A stretch of DNA of 48,139 nucleotides from the NCBI GenBank assembly GCA_038087015.1, contig JASBNA010000130.1, forward strand, positions 1 through 48,139, read 5' to 3'. This document shows, piece after piece, positions 29,547 through 40,343 of the stretch (position 1 is the first letter of the stretch; each line of letters begins with the position of its first letter). Made by a program: the position numbers and the translations under genes. The stretch is from Cerrena zonata. Its lineage: Eukaryota; Basidiomycota; Agaricomycetes; Polyporales; Cerrenaceae. A model generated the notes under the pieces. The model was not told where the DNA came from, did not search any database, and saw only the letters and a program-made list of their open reading frames with translations.

Positions 29547-30872
29547 TTAAAATAATTCTGGATGTTCACGTTCAAGTACTTCTCTCCATCTCTGTATACC
29601 TTGTTTTATTTCATCTTCATTCAATAATGATACACAAAGTCTTGAGCCATGTTGGCCCCAATTCTTTTCATCACCATTAACCTCGAAATTATCACCATCT
29701 GGTATGACGACGTTGTATTCATCGGCCAAAAGCTTATTGATTTTGCGGGTATCAACGTTGTCTGCTTTGATTTCAACCCATAAAAAGTAGCCCCCATCAC
29801 CTCCGTAAAGCTTGGTATACTTTTCTGGTAATAATTCTTGAACGGTTTGGATTAAAACCTGAGCCCGTTTTCTGTAGATACCCTTGAAATTATTTATGAT
29901 CTTATCTAGATCACCATTCTTAATCAAAGTTTGAACAACGAAAGAGTTTAACTGACCTGGGGTACCCCCTGACTTGTTTGCACCAGTACTGGCTAACTGT
30001 AAAGCTAATGGTTTGCCAACTGTTTCTTGATATCCTACTCTTAGACCGGGAGCAATCAATTTGGAAAAAGAGGAATTCGACACAGTATTCCCAAAAGTAA
30101 AGTTTTCAGGTAAGGTATCACGGTCAATTTGAACAAATTTGGGAATTTTACTTAGATCCTGATCATCCCCATAATTCAAAAAATCATAAACATCATCACT
30201 AATGATCAAAATATCATATTTTCTCGATAGTTCAATAAGTTTACTTCTAGTTTTAAAAGAATACACCAATCCACCTGGATTAGAATATGTAGGCACAAGG
30301 TAGATCACAAATCGATACTTTTTGACTGATGGCCTACCAGTAGGATCCTTTTGTATGTTGATTTCTTGATCACCAACAGTACCTAAATCTTCATTATACT
30401 TAATTAATTTTGCTTCTAAATCATCTAAATCAATCTCATATTCTCCACCAGGGGTTTCTTTAACTGCACTTATCTTATCAGCAAAACCAGCATCGATGAA
30501 CGCAAAGTTAATCAAATAGTACGTGGGTGATACCACGAAAACTCGTTTAGTGATGTCAGAGTCAGTGGCAGAAGTTAAAATATTTGCAATCCCATAAGAG
30601 GCTCCTCCAGTCAAATTGATGCTTTCTGCATCTGTTGGAACGTGCTCACGTCCATATTTGACATCACTCCATTTTGCAATCGTCTTTCTAACATCCAAGT
30701 TACCTGGATCAGTCCCATAAGTCAATGGTGGTTGGTTCAATGGATCCTCATCGTAAGAAGAGTAGTCTGATTCAAGTAAAACTTTGCTAAACCCGTTAGC
30801 AAGTTGTTCTCTTGGTAATAAGGTCTTGGTGGGGTGGCCCTTGAAAAAATTTATCAAGGGATACTTTGACAT
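29547..30872 (-). CDS. PLP-dependent aminotransferase, YER152C-like
   Basis: 441-aa fold-type I (class I/II) aminotransferase, cytosolic. PLP is held by Lys271 in SNSSFSKLIAPGLRVGY. Other signatures are N198-P-G (P-T-Y-S-N-P-G-G, the cofactor-binding Asn region), ISDDVYDF around 225-231 with the pyridine-pairing Asp, and the substrate carboxylate Arg near 418 (SRLCVSL). The closest yeast family I recognise is YER152C, reported as a 2-aminoadipate transaminase-type enzyme related to lysine metabolism. Aromatic or kynurenine transaminases are alternative activities. It is divergent from the next gene; the shared region contains a perfect inverted repeat (31014-31046). Confidence 0.88.
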   Translation of the reverse strand: MSKYPLINFFKGHPTKTLLPREQLANGFSKVLLESDYSSYDEDPLNQPPLTYGTDPGNLDVRKTIAKWSDVKYGREHVPTDAESINLTGGASYGIANILTSATDSDITKRVFVVSPTYYLINFAFIDAGFADKISAVKETPGGEYEIDLDDLEAKLIKYNEDLGTVGDQEINIQKDPTGRPSVKKYRFVIYLVPTYSNPGGLVYSFKTRSKLIELSRKYDILIISDDVYDFLNYGDDQDLSKIPKFVQIDRDTLPENFTFGNTVSNSSFSKLIAPGLRVGYQETVGKPLALQLASTGANKSGGTPGQLNSFVVQTLIKNGDLDKIINNFKGIYRKRAQVLIQTVQELLPEKYTKLYGGDGGYFLWVEIKADNVDTRKINKLLADEYNVVIPDGDNFEVNGDEKNWGQHGSRLCVSLLNEDEIKQGIQRWREVLEREHPELF

Positions 30873-31013
30873 CGTCTCTCTTCTGCTATAGTCTCAAGTA
30901 CCAGATCAGCCTTTAAGGAATCCATACCGTCTTTATACGTTAACACGGAATTGTGTACGCCATAATACGTGCTTTAGGTATGGCAGAGAAAGCCCAATTC
31001 CGCTTTCGAAAAC

Positions 31014-31046
31014 ATCCGTACATGTGTATTATCAGCATGTACGGAT
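31014..31046. promoter_or_regulatory. perfect inverted repeat of two Rap1-like sites
   Basis: ATCCGTACATG, 11-bp spacer, CATGTACGGAT: 11-bp arms with no mismatch. The left arm with its flank reads AACATCCGTACAT, matching HOMOL1/Rap1. It lies 142 bp upstream of the aminotransferase ATG and 158 bp upstream of the complex I-like gene, so it may serve both. It could also form a hairpin in RNA. Confidence 0.6.
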
Positions 31047-31203
31047 CTTGCTTGAAGCTAATTTTTTTTCCCGAGCTTGCACGACTGTTTTTTTTGATGA
31101 ATTTGTTGTTCAGCCAATAAACTTGGGAAGAAAAAAACTTACTTCAGAGCTTTGATATTAGTTATTGAAGATAATTCGAAGCACCAAATAAATATCATTA
31201 AAC

Positions 31204-31545
31204 ATGGTTTCAGCTGCTGGTCTTATTATGAGTAGTGCCCTTGGTGCTGTCACCAGAAGAATGCAAGTCCAACTTATTGGTAAGTCATTCCCAGCCTCTT
31301 GGTCAAGAGTTCCAGGTTATGCATACTCCATTGGTTTCTTTGTTGGTGGTTATTTAATTTCTGATTATTACATTGATAAAAGTAGAGAACTTTTGAATAG
31401 AAGATTACAAGTTTTACGTGAACAAAGAGCTCAAGATGACATTTTCCACGAACTCGATACTCAAGTCGATAATAGATTTACTTCACAAAAGAGAGTTGGG
31501 TTATTATCAAGCTACTTTGATAAATATGGCCAACCATACAAATAA
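31204..31545 (+). CDS. probable mitochondrial complex I accessory subunit (14 kDa type)
   Basis: 113-aa protein. A Gly/Ala-rich amphipathic start (1-20) is followed by one membrane segment at about 39-57 (YAYSIGFFVGGYLISDYYI). Then comes an Arg/Glu/Gln-rich helix (60-80, ELLNRRLQVLREQRAQ). This resembles the fungal NADH:ubiquinone oxidoreductase 14 kDa subunit family: G-x-x-x-A-R-x-x-Q helix, W-x-Y-x-x-S/G-G membrane segment, R-x-x-x-L-x-x-R-R tail. It would be an inner-membrane accessory subunit. I am moderately sure; another small inner-membrane protein is possible. Confidence 0.55.
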   Translation: MVSAAGLIMSSALGAVTRRMQVQLIGKSFPASWSRVPGYAYSIGFFVGGYLISDYYIDKSRELLNRRLQVLREQRAQDDIFHELDTQVDNRFTSQKRVGLLSSYFDKYGQPYK

Positions 31546-31862
31546 TCGCACTTCACTTCTCCTTGTAAATTAATTGTCCATTGATATTACGAATCGATCT
31601 TTAGACCAATCTTCGAAAGAAAATAAAAACATACCAGTTCCAAAAATCACTATTTATTTATCTTTGTATTTATTCATGAGTCTTGCATAAACACGCTTAG
31701 TTTCTTCTCCTATAGTCTATCCCATTTTAATGGGGAAACTTTTGATTTGTATTTTTTTTTTTAGAAAAACAAAAAAAAAATTAATATATTTTCTATTGAT
31801 ACATAATTAACTTGTACTAATACATTATAGGTATTGAAATAATCACTACTTTAACCTAACTC

Positions 31863-33310
31863 TCAGCTTTCTTCCTCTTCGTCTCCACTTTCTTCTGAGA
31901 CGTTATCACTTTCTTCAGCATTAGAAGCATATTCTTCGTCTTCTTCGCTGTCTTCATCTTCACTTCCTTCTTCTTCTTCAACACCTCCAGTGTAGGTTCC
32001 ATCTTGCTCTTCATCATCGCTATCTGCTGCTTGTTGTTGATCAGCATTATTGTCGTTCGAATCATCCTTGTCGATTTCATTTGTATTTTCTGTAGGATTT
32101 GTAGCTTTTTCTCTTAAATCTTCGTTGAATGAATCATTTTCAATTTTTTGACTACTCATGAATTCATCTATTATATTGAAATGTTCTTGATCAATCATGG
32201 CAAATTCAATTGTTTCTTTTGCTAAGGAATCATCAGAACCAAAGGTGACTAAAATACTAAATGTTAATCTGGTAATATTACTATAAGATACATTAATCAA
32301 TTTGTCCAATCGGTAAAAAAGAATTGGTTTTCTAAAACCAAATATCAAATAACCTGGTTCATTTGGTTTATTACCAATTAAAACCAATGATCCATCTTTA
32401 GATCCTTTATAAGCTTCAACTATTACCAAATCATTTTTCCCATTTGCTTGTGTTGAAACCGCAATACCAGTATCGGTATTTTTCATACAATGATTTTACT
32501 CAATTTCGGCGAAGGTAAATAATTATTCAATTCCATCCCGCAAAGAGTGAATTGATTTTCAAAATACTTAATTATTTCATCATTGATTGGTTTGATACCA
32601 TTGGTTAAATCAAGAGAATTATTTAGAAGTAATTTCTCCTCTTGTTCTGCAGTAATTTTCTTCTTGGAAATAAATTGTTTCTTCACTAAATCTAAATTGA
32701 ATTGACAGACAATAGGTTGGTTATTCAGGGATTCGGTAGCATTATCATTAATCCAAAAACATAATAACCCAGTGTTCCTTTTATCAGATAAGGTTGAGTT
32801 ACCCAACATAGGCAAAAGAACACAATACTTAATTGACTGTTTTAAATTAAGCAAGGTCATTTCTGGAATTTTGGTGGATGGATTCACAATTGATAATGCT
32901 GGAACCCCTTCAGTTATGACATGGAATACCAAGTCAAGTTTTTTCCGGATCGGCGCCATAAATGACATGGAGGAAACCAGTTCAATCACCCGAGCAGAAT
33001 CAATTGGTTCCTTGATATCAATAGTAAACGATTCAAGGTTGTAGGTCGATGGTTCGACATTTGTATCTTCAACTTCAACTTCTGGAGATGGAGAGGCCAC
33101 TTTGCGCTTCTTGGAAACATCATCCTTATTATAATAGTATATCAAGCTTCTAAGTACCGGTAAACTATCTGGCTGTGACTCAACGAGACCCGAAATGTCT
33201 GTTTTCAATTCTTCAGGTACATAACTCTCCCAATCAAAATCTTTACTTGCTTCGTAGATATTTTGTGTTGGAGCTCCGGAACTCGACAGAACATGCTCTG
33301 ACCCACTCAT
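31863..33310 (-). CDS. RTT106: histone chaperone Rtt106, one frame break
   Basis: Histone H3-H4 chaperone with tandem PH-like domains, acting in replication-coupled nucleosome assembly and silencing. The N-terminal frame is 33310-32483 (275 aa) and the C-terminal frame 32486-31863 (207 aa). They overlap by 4 bp in different frames, a one-base deletion at about 32483-32495. The second part opens in the Rtt106 PH domain: VIVEAYKGSKDGSLVLI, FGFRKPILFYRLD and YSNITRLTFSILV are family hallmarks. The protein ends with a long Asp/Glu-rich tail, as expected. The joined length (~480 aa) agrees with yeast Rtt106 (455 aa). As written it encodes a truncated chaperone; sequence error or a decayed allele is likely. 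Confidence 0.8.
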
Positions 33311-33504
33311 TTTTCAATACAGCAATTTCGGCAAGTAGTAAAGATCACTTAGTATATGAAAAGAAAACAAATACCAATAATACCAAAGGCTGATATTGAA
33401 ATGTTAAAAAAAAAAAAAAAAAATCAAAACATCAACGCGTCAATGTGTGTTTGGGTGTTCTTCTGCAACCAATTACATATCACACTACTTCTTTACAAGG
33501 ATAG

Positions 33505-34509
33505 ATGGCAGTAGAAGAAACCAACCCAGTAAAAGGCGATGCTTATCATGACACCAACAGCGGGTTGCTTTCTGTTCTCCCGCTGCTTCTATGTAATTTG
33601 GTGTCGCGAGAGTCCGTGGAAGAGCGGCTATTAAAGAGAATAGATGATGAATTGAAACCCCCTTCTCCACAATCAAAAGACAGAAGGATATTCCAGCAAA
33701 GGCTACAGTCACTCAAAGACCAGCTCATTGGAATTTTCCAGGATGGTGCCCAGGATGGCTTTCAGAAACCAGTCGGTTTACCGGGCGGTTTGCAAAAAGA
33801 TGCAAAAATAAAACTCGATGCTAACAAATCAATCATGCTTAACCTTATGTATGGATCCATGTACAATGAGGCGTTGACCATGTACCAAGAAAGGCTTATT
33901 CAAATACTTGTATTAAGTGATGGCCCCGATGATTGTGAGTTGCTTAAGAAGTTTATCGAAACGCAGGATTTCACTAATGCCGTTTTCATCAAAGTAGCTG
34001 ATCCAACTCCCAATGTAAAGAGGAACCTGCTTGATGATCCAATTCTGACCTCAGACTTGAAGAAACCACTCACAGTGTTTGATATTAGATACCAATTGCG
34101 CCAACTTGGGTTGAAATTGAATAACGATTGGATTTTACAAAAATTCGAGCCAACTATTGAAAAGCAGCAGCAGCCGCCGCCGCTGCTGCTGCCGCCCCCG
34201 AAAAGACTCAGACTGAATCCTTCAACCCAGCACCTCGTTGATGTGAAAACCTGGTATTGCTCATGCACGGTTTACCAGCTGTGTTACCACAATGACTATC
34301 GCATGAAATCAATGGCTGATCTCATGTCTAAGATGCCAGACTCCCCAGAAACCCAGAAATTGCAAAAAATCTTAGTTCCAGAAATGAAAAACCTTCAAAA
34401 ACTACCCTTGTGCGCCCACCTACTAGCGGTCTTGATGCTCCTATACAACTTCGAAGCCTACCCTAACTATGAAAGAACCACTACAAACGATATCTTTGAC
34501 ATACTTTAA
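33505..34509 (+). CDS. SHU2: SWIM zinc-finger protein, Shu2/Sws1 family
   Basis: 334-aa protein with a SWIM-type motif near the C-terminus. WYCSC gives Cys-x-Cys near residue 249, and LCAHLLAVL near 306 gives Cys-x-His-x-x-Ala. The CxC...CxHxxA pattern with an invariant Ala is specific for Shu2/Sws1, the Shu/CSM2-complex subunit that promotes Rad51 filaments in homologous recombination. It is longer than yeast Shu2 (223 aa), with an extended N-terminus. Residues 217-229 are coded by CAG x3, CCG x3, CTG x3, CCG/CCC, so they would read Gln-Pro-Ser-Pro under CUG-Ser decoding. The gene is divergent from RTT106. Assignment rests on the motif. Confidence 0.7.
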   Translation: MAVEETNPVKGDAYHDTNSGLLSVLPLLLCNLVSRESVEERLLKRIDDELKPPSPQSKDRRIFQQRLQSLKDQLIGIFQDGAQDGFQKPVGLPGGLQKDAKIKLDANKSIMLNLMYGSMYNEALTMYQERLIQILVLSDGPDDCELLKKFIETQDFTNAVFIKVADPTPNVKRNLLDDPILTSDLKKPLTVFDIRYQLRQLGLKLNNDWILQKFEPTIEKQQQPPPLLLPPPKRLRLNPSTQHLVDVKTWYCSCTVYQLCYHNDYRMKSMADLMSKMPDSPETQKLQKILVPEMKNLQKLPLCAHLLAVLMLLYNFEAYPNYERTTTNDIFDIL

Positions 34510-34630
34510 GTTTGTTTGTGTATTTTCAGCCCAATGTCGTTCATTTTGTCGTTTTTCTCAAAATTTTTCACTTTTTGCAAGCTTCAAGTGTTGGCCACTG
34601 AACGCTGAATTTTTTGAGTGAGAAAAAGAC

Positions 34631-34661
<31 letters not shown>

Positions 34662-35279
34662 AGAAAAAATTGAAGAAAAAAAGAGGAAAATCAACCTGGT
34701 TGAACCCAGCTTAGTTATTCCTTTTATTATAATCCAGGACTAAATCGTTACCCAGAAGTCACTATTGCATTGAAGCATCCATCATAGCTGCATAACATCA
34801 TACAATTCGTGGATCCACAGTTTTAGCATTATCTTATCCACTAGTATAATTGTCGAAAAGCCGAGACCGTATTTTTTTAATAGTTTGGCCCTTTTTTTTT
34901 TTCACAAGTAATTGATTCCCGCTCAAAAACCTAGTTGAGTTTTTTCATAGTAGTTTAGTTCAGCTTGTCTCTGAATAACATACCCAATCAACGTCTGGAT
35001 CAGATTTAATGTTGCAATAATCCCGGAAAAAGAGAAAAATCAAAAATTCATCATAAATTTTTCAACCCTTATTTTCGTTTTTGCTCCTAGAAGATCCATT
35101 ATATTTCAAGTCATTTAATTTAAACTAACGTTTAAACACTTTGTTGACCAAGGGTCGCTAATTTATTAACCAAACCATTTTTTTCCCACACTTTTATTAG
35201 CGGTTGTCTTCGATTTCATAACTAGCATATTTATATTTAACTTAACTTTTTCGGTTTTTTAAGACGTACTTTTCCATAC
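34510..35279. other. gene-free region, UBP3 promoter
   Basis: 770 bp between SHU2 and UBP3. A run of 29 A (34631-34659) follows SHU2. The rest is T-rich leader. Nothing else recognised. Confidence 0.5.
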
Positions 35280-38051
35280 ATGTCTACTGCTTCTTCCAAT
35301 CCGACACTGTCAGGCTCCTCTTCGAGCCATCCTAATAGTAGTGGTGCCACTGGACCTAATCGTTTTCGTGGTGATGTTCCTTCTTTCAGTCCAAGTGGTC
35401 AAGCAACACCATCTCCAAGAATAAATCAACAGCCAATGCATATGGCCCAAGCTTACATGCAATCATTCTATCCTCCTCCCAATGCTCCTGCTCCTAATCC
35501 TTTTGTCTATAGTAATTTAGGTTATTATACCATGGTGCCCCAAGCTCAATTTGATTATAGCTTATATCAACAATATCCTTATTATCCAGTTCCAACTAAT
35601 CAATTCAATCCTCAACAACAGTTCATACCAAACCATCATGTAAATGGCTATAATAATAATATGAATCATAGACCTAAATTAAATCATAAACATAAAAATG
35701 GCATGGTTAATGGTAATAATAACAAATCTCCAAGATTTGCAAACCAAAACTATCAGCCACCACAATTACATCCATCTCATCAATATAGCCCTCAAATGAA
35801 TCAACTACCGGTACCACAATCACCATATTCTTCCCACCCTCCTCCACCTCTTCCTCAACATCAATATTCTCCTACTCCATCATCAGGTTATTCATCTCCA
35901 AAAACTGATACTGCTAGTATCAAGTCTAATAATAATAACCATGTTAGTAGGAGTGTCAAATCTACAAACCAAAGTAATGACAATAATAATGACAATAATG
36001 ATGATAACGATAACAAAAGTATTAGTAATAGTAACAATAATGGCAGTAATAATGATAATGATGATGATTCTCACGATAAAATAACAAAATCAAAAACACC
36101 TAATACACCCTCTTTGCATTCTCCTAATCCCCAAAACTCAACCGAAACTAGAAATGAGGAATCTAATAAACTAGTCATTGAACAACCTACCAAATCTAAT
36201 ATTAAAAAGGCTCCATTATTTTTCAATTCAAATTTGAATGATTTCAAAGAAAGTCAAAATAAAATTTTTGATGAAAGAATAGAATCATTTAAATCGAAAA
36301 ATGAAAAACTCAAAGCATTCTCTAAAGAACATGGAAGCGATTATAATATTCTTATTCATAATATTCATACAAAAATTATAGATTATAATTCCGATTCTGA
36401 ATCATTCAAAAACACTCCTTTGATTTTTAATAATAAAGATACTTCAAAATCATCTGGTCATTTGAATAAATCCATCTCCGACGCATCCAATAAACCCTAT
36501 GACCACCAATTGGGCATCAGTTTTACAAAGTAGTGCCCCTAAAAAACCTACTTCCAATACTAAACCTAAATCTATTTCTGGAGCCAGCCATCAACGTCAA
36601 TCATCAATTGATCATGTTTCGAGCTCGTCCACTCCAACAAGAACAATTGATAATGAATCCGCTCAGCCATTGGGAATTTTAATTTTGAAAATAATGTTTG
36701 ATCCAGTTTATGCAAACCTCAATAATTATTCAGCTTTTAAAGTTAAACCAAGGGGTTTAACTAATACTGGGAATATTTGTTATATGAATGCAGTTTTACA
36801 AGTGTTATTATATTGCGAACCATTGAATAAGATTTTGAAATTAATTGATGAAAAAGCCATTGGATCATTAAATCAAAATTCTTCGACTCCATTATTAGAT
36901 TTGACTTTGAAATTCTTAAAGATTTCCTTAGTGATGATAAAACTAGTAGTGGAAGTAAGTCATTATCACCTGAAGGCTTTTATATGTCTTTGATTACTCA
37001 TGATAAATTTCAGCATTTAAAATGGGGCCAACAAGAAGACGCAGAAGAATTTTTGGGTTACTTTTTAGATGGGTTACACGAAGAATTTGTTTCATCAATT
37101 AATTCTTTGACTACTTCTCAGATTGATTCATTTATTAATAATTATCAATCGATTATTACTGATGGATTAGCATACAATGAATTCAAAGCCCATGTTAAAA
37201 ATGCAATCAAAATTATTAAGAAATCTAATACTGAAAAACATGCTGATTCAAATAAAGAAATCAAAGAAGAGATTAGTGATGATGAAAATGATGATGGTTG
37301 GTCAGAAGTAGGAACAGGTAATAAAAAAATTAGTGCCAAAAGAACTGTTGAAATTGAACCATCTCCAATTTCAAATATCTTTGGAGGTCAATTTAGAAGT
37401 GTTTTAAGTATACCAAAAAGTAAAGAAAGTCAATCAATTACTTTGGATCCATTTCAATGTGTTCAATTAGACATTTCTGATTCTAATATTAATACTGTTG
37501 AAGAAGCATTCTTAAAATTGAATGAACCAGAAAGTATTCCTTATAAATCATCTCATAATAAAGAAGTAATTGCAAGAAAACAAACTTTCTTTGACCAAAT
37601 GCCTCAAGTATTAATCATTCATTTAAAGAGATTTTCATATCAACAAGAAACTAAAGAGAATAAGGATGAAACCAAATCTTTAGGAGGATTTGGGAGTATC
37701 GAAAAATTACGTAAGAAAATTACTTATGCTCATAGCTTAAGTATTCCTCAAGAATGTTATTCTTCAATTATACAAAAATCCAATCCAGATAACGTTGGAA
37801 AACATTATAAATTGACCGGTGTTATTTACCATCATGGTACTGGTACCGATGGAGGACATTATACATGTGATGTACTTCGTAAATCGTCGATTTTCGATAG
37901 TTCCGATGAGTCTGGTGGTAAGGTTAATGATAACGAATGGATTAGAATTGATGATACTTCCATTTCCTACTTGGATAAAAACGATGTCTTAGATGGCGGA
38001 GTTGAAGAATCCACCAAGACTGCTTACATTTTGGTCTACCAAAAGCTATAA
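35280..38051 (+). CDS. UBP3: ubiquitin-specific protease Ubp3, two frame breaks
   Basis: Deubiquitinase that, with cofactor Bre5, acts in transport, ribophagy and gene silencing. The N-terminal ~480 residues are Asn/Pro/Gln-rich and disordered. The catalytic Cys box is GLTNTGNICYMNAVLQ (about 36760-36800). A second part carries QQEDAEEFL, and the C-terminal His box is HHGTGTDGGHYTCDV with WxxxDD (EWIRIDDTSI) after it. Three frames cover it: 35280-36533, 36499-36993, 36984-38051. Joining needs removal of one C near 36495-36497 and addition of one A near 36918-36920. Opposite signs rule out a single programmed shift. Joined length ~923 aa, as in yeast Ubp3 (912 aa). Confidence 0.85.
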
Positions 38052-38376
38052 GGATTAGTAAGACGTCAAAGAAAATTAAACAAAAACCATCAAAAAAAAA
38101 AATAGAAAATTACAAAAAAAATATAAAGAAAAAAAAAATATTCCTAGTTTAAGATATTTCCCTTTTGCCATATATACTGTACAATAGTTTATCCAAAATC
38201 ATCATAAATTTCAATGGAGTTGTATATTACTACTATTATTATTATTATTACTACTACTATTACCACATCATTATTGTTATTAAGTTGTTGTCATTTTTAT
38301 TTATATATTATTACCCTTTATTATCTATTTAATACCTAAAAAAAAAAAAAAAATATTATATTGTGTAGATAAGCAT
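38052..38376. other. UBP3 3' flank, AT-rich
   Basis: Poly-A runs and an ACT/ATT trinucleotide stretch (about 38225-38265). No gene seen. Confidence 0.5.
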
Positions 38377-38649
38377 CTAGTTAGTGTAACGAAAAACACC
38401 CCTTTTTGAAATTTCTCTGTATGAGACGGTTATCTGCATGTAATGTTTGGCTAAAAATTCGACTAAAATGAGTAGGAACAAACACCCAAATTGGACTTTT
38501 GGTATCTCAGTTAAAAGATTGAGCATAAGAACAGAGATAAACGGAATTTCAATTAACAGCAATAACGGAGATACTTTTGCTGGTGTGCAAGCCAGCATTA
38601 TGCACAAAGCCATTGTTTTCTGAGTATAATTTCGCAGTTTCTTTATCAT
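38377..38649 (-). CDS. small hydrophobic ORF, uncertain gene
   Basis: 90-aa ORF starting at ATG 38649. It has two hydrophobic stretches (about 12-43 and 50-68) that could be membrane helices, and a basic tail. I recognise no family. The gene-size gap between UBP3 and the wall protein and the true ATG make it worth listing, but a chance ORF is quite possible. Confidence 0.3.
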   Translation of the reverse strand: MIKKLRNYTQKTMALCIMLACTPAKVSPLLLLIEIPFISVLMLNLLTEIPKVQFGCLFLLILVEFLAKHYMQITVSYREISKRGVFRYTN

Positions 38650-38931
38650 GACCTTTAGGGATATTACTTACATTAATTAAACAGAATACAATAAAACATT
38701 CAATTATGAATATATTAAAAATTAACTATGGTAATTAAAAATACAGAAGAGTCAAAAAACTGAATTGAAGGTTTGCGCAGAAAGAAGACTTTGAAAGTAA
38801 CCGTGCAAATTAAATAAAGTAAAATCAGAATGCAGCACCACCGATTCAATTCAAGTAAACGAAAGAATTATAAAATTAAAAAAAACAATTTATAGGATAT
38901 CCAGTAACAATAAAAAGGTTATTGGGTTTGC

Positions 38932-39288
38932 TTAGAATAAAGCAGCAGCTAAAGCAGCAGCACCAATGAAAGAACCAGCATAGTTTTTAGCAGCACCGGC
39001 TTCGTAAGTAGTAACTTCAGCAGTACCGTTAGAAGCAGATTTAGATTCAGCAGCAACGGTAGAAGATTGAGCTTCAGAAGTGTAAGTGGTTGGGATGGTA
39101 CATGGACCAGTAACAGTGATGGTGGTAGCTTCAGTGATGGTTAAAGTCTTGTTGTTAATAACGAGAGAAGTTGGTTCTGGACAGTAGGTAGTGTAGTCAG
39201 TAACAACAACGTCAGTGGTGACAGTAACGTTAGAAGCAACAACAGCAGAAGCTAAAACAGATGGAACTAAAACTTTAGAAAATTGCAT
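38932..39288 (-). CDS. small GPI-anchored cell wall mannoprotein, CCW12-like
   Basis: 118-aa secreted protein. Signal peptide: residues 1-19 (MQFSKVLVPSVLASAVVAS). The mature part is Thr/Val/Ser-rich (O-mannosylation) with N-x-T/S sites (NVT, NKT, NGT). The C-terminus is a hydrophobic GPI-addition signal after a small-residue stretch (NYAGS, then IGAAALAAALF). The TDYTTYCPEPTS segment is like the QYTTWCP motif of Ccw12, a major wall protein of ~130 aa that keeps the wall strong. Very regular codon use suggests high expression. Symbol withheld: family likeness rather than proven orthology. Confidence 0.8.
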   Translation of the reverse strand: MQFSKVLVPSVLASAVVASNVTVTTDVVVTDYTTYCPEPTSLVINNKTLTITEATTITVTGPCTIPTTYTSEAQSSTVAAESKSASNGTAEVTTYEAGAAKNYAGSFIGAAALAAALF

Positions 39289-40022
39289 TTTTAATGGATT
39301 TGAAGCGAGTGAATAGATTAATGACTTTTCAAAAAAAAAATAAAAGAAAAGATAGCAGATACCTACTCTTTATATAGTTTTCAAGCACATTTCATCTAAA
39401 TGGAAAAGAAAGGAAAAACTAACCTGCCAAACAATAACCACTAATTCTCCTTCAGACATAACAAGAAAAGAAATTATCTTTGTTTATACATTCTATTTTA
39501 AGCCTCTGTCATTAGTCACCTTATCGTTTTTGCAGTTGAATGCAAAGGAGGTGGGCATCGCAGACAGAACCCGCAAAAAACCCCACGGCAACCAGCAAAC
39601 CCTGGCACAACCTGCAAACCGGCTGCAAGCGAACCTAAAAGAAACAAGATTGTTTTATCCCGATTAGGAAAACAACAAGCCAAATTAGTTGAATTGTTAC
39701 ATTGTTATTTGTACATCAAATTTTACTTAGAGTCATGTTCCATTATAAGGAAGTTTCAAGATGCTTTTACCACGGGTTTGAAAAGAAATTATACTAGCTA
39801 GAGAGCAGAGCAGTGGGCTTTTATTTTTAGATTGTTGATGTTGTTGCCCAAACAGGGTTTGCTCGTCAATTTGCTACATCGTAAGCCCAAAGGCTTTCTT
39901 GCATCGTAACTTTTTCGGTACGTATATTGTACCCTTTCATTGTAGGGTGGGTGAATTCCTACTTAGTGTGGCTCCTATACACATGGGCTGAATTGAACCA
40001 TCGTCGTATTGAAACAAGATGA
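39289..40022. other. wall-protein promoter region, no gene
   Basis: About 730 bp upstream of the CCW12-like gene, with a TATATA segment near 39371. The patch near 39545-39640 is GC-richer, with several repeats of CTGCAA/GCAAAC-like words. No ORF of note. Confidence 0.5.
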
Positions 40023-40343
40023 TTATCGTGTTTTTACGGAAGAATGGGGGTGAATAACAATAGTATCAAAATCCCAGATTCCTTCTTGTGAATAAATGTC
40101 TTTTCGTAAAGTGTCAATAATTTCCTTTTTGTCCTTAGCAATAATATTGAAATGTGATCCAATGAAATTGGTTCTGGTTTCGTCGGTGAAGATGGGGCCT
40201 CCATTGACCATGAATCCTTGTTGCATTAGTGTTGGCACATTTGCGAGATGCTGGGGCCGGAACTTGAGCCTGTCGACTCCTGGCTTGTCATAAATGGTCA
40301 CTATCCATTCGATTTTGTTTAAGAGTTGTCTCAGGGCTCTCAT
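40023..40343 (-). CDS. YCII-domain (dimeric alpha/beta barrel) protein
   Basis: 106-aa single YCII-related domain: IEWIVTIYDKPGVDRLKFRPQHL at the start, then GGPIFT near 50 and the DPF-like segment near 75-100. Proteins of this kind are small dimeric enzymes or ligand-binders of mostly unknown function. The ATG at 40343 is used because the upstream codon in the frame is TTG. No signal peptide or membrane segment. Function not assigned. Confidence 0.65.
   Translation of the reverse strand: MRALRQLLNKIEWIVTIYDKPGVDRLKFRPQHLANVPTLMQQGFMVNGGPIFTDETRTNFIGSHFNIIAKDKKEIIDTLRKDIYSQEGIWDFDTIVIHPHSSVKTR

Noticed and set aside
32483..32486. Two separate RTT106-region genes overlapping by 4 bp
   Set aside because: The second frame begins inside the Rtt106 PH domain and the total length equals one Rtt106, so one broken gene is better than two genes.
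36499..36993. Introns explaining the frame changes in UBP3, POP1 or RTT106
   Set aside because: The coding signal is continuous across each break with overlapping frames and no GTATGT or TACTAAC signals, so there is no room for an intron.
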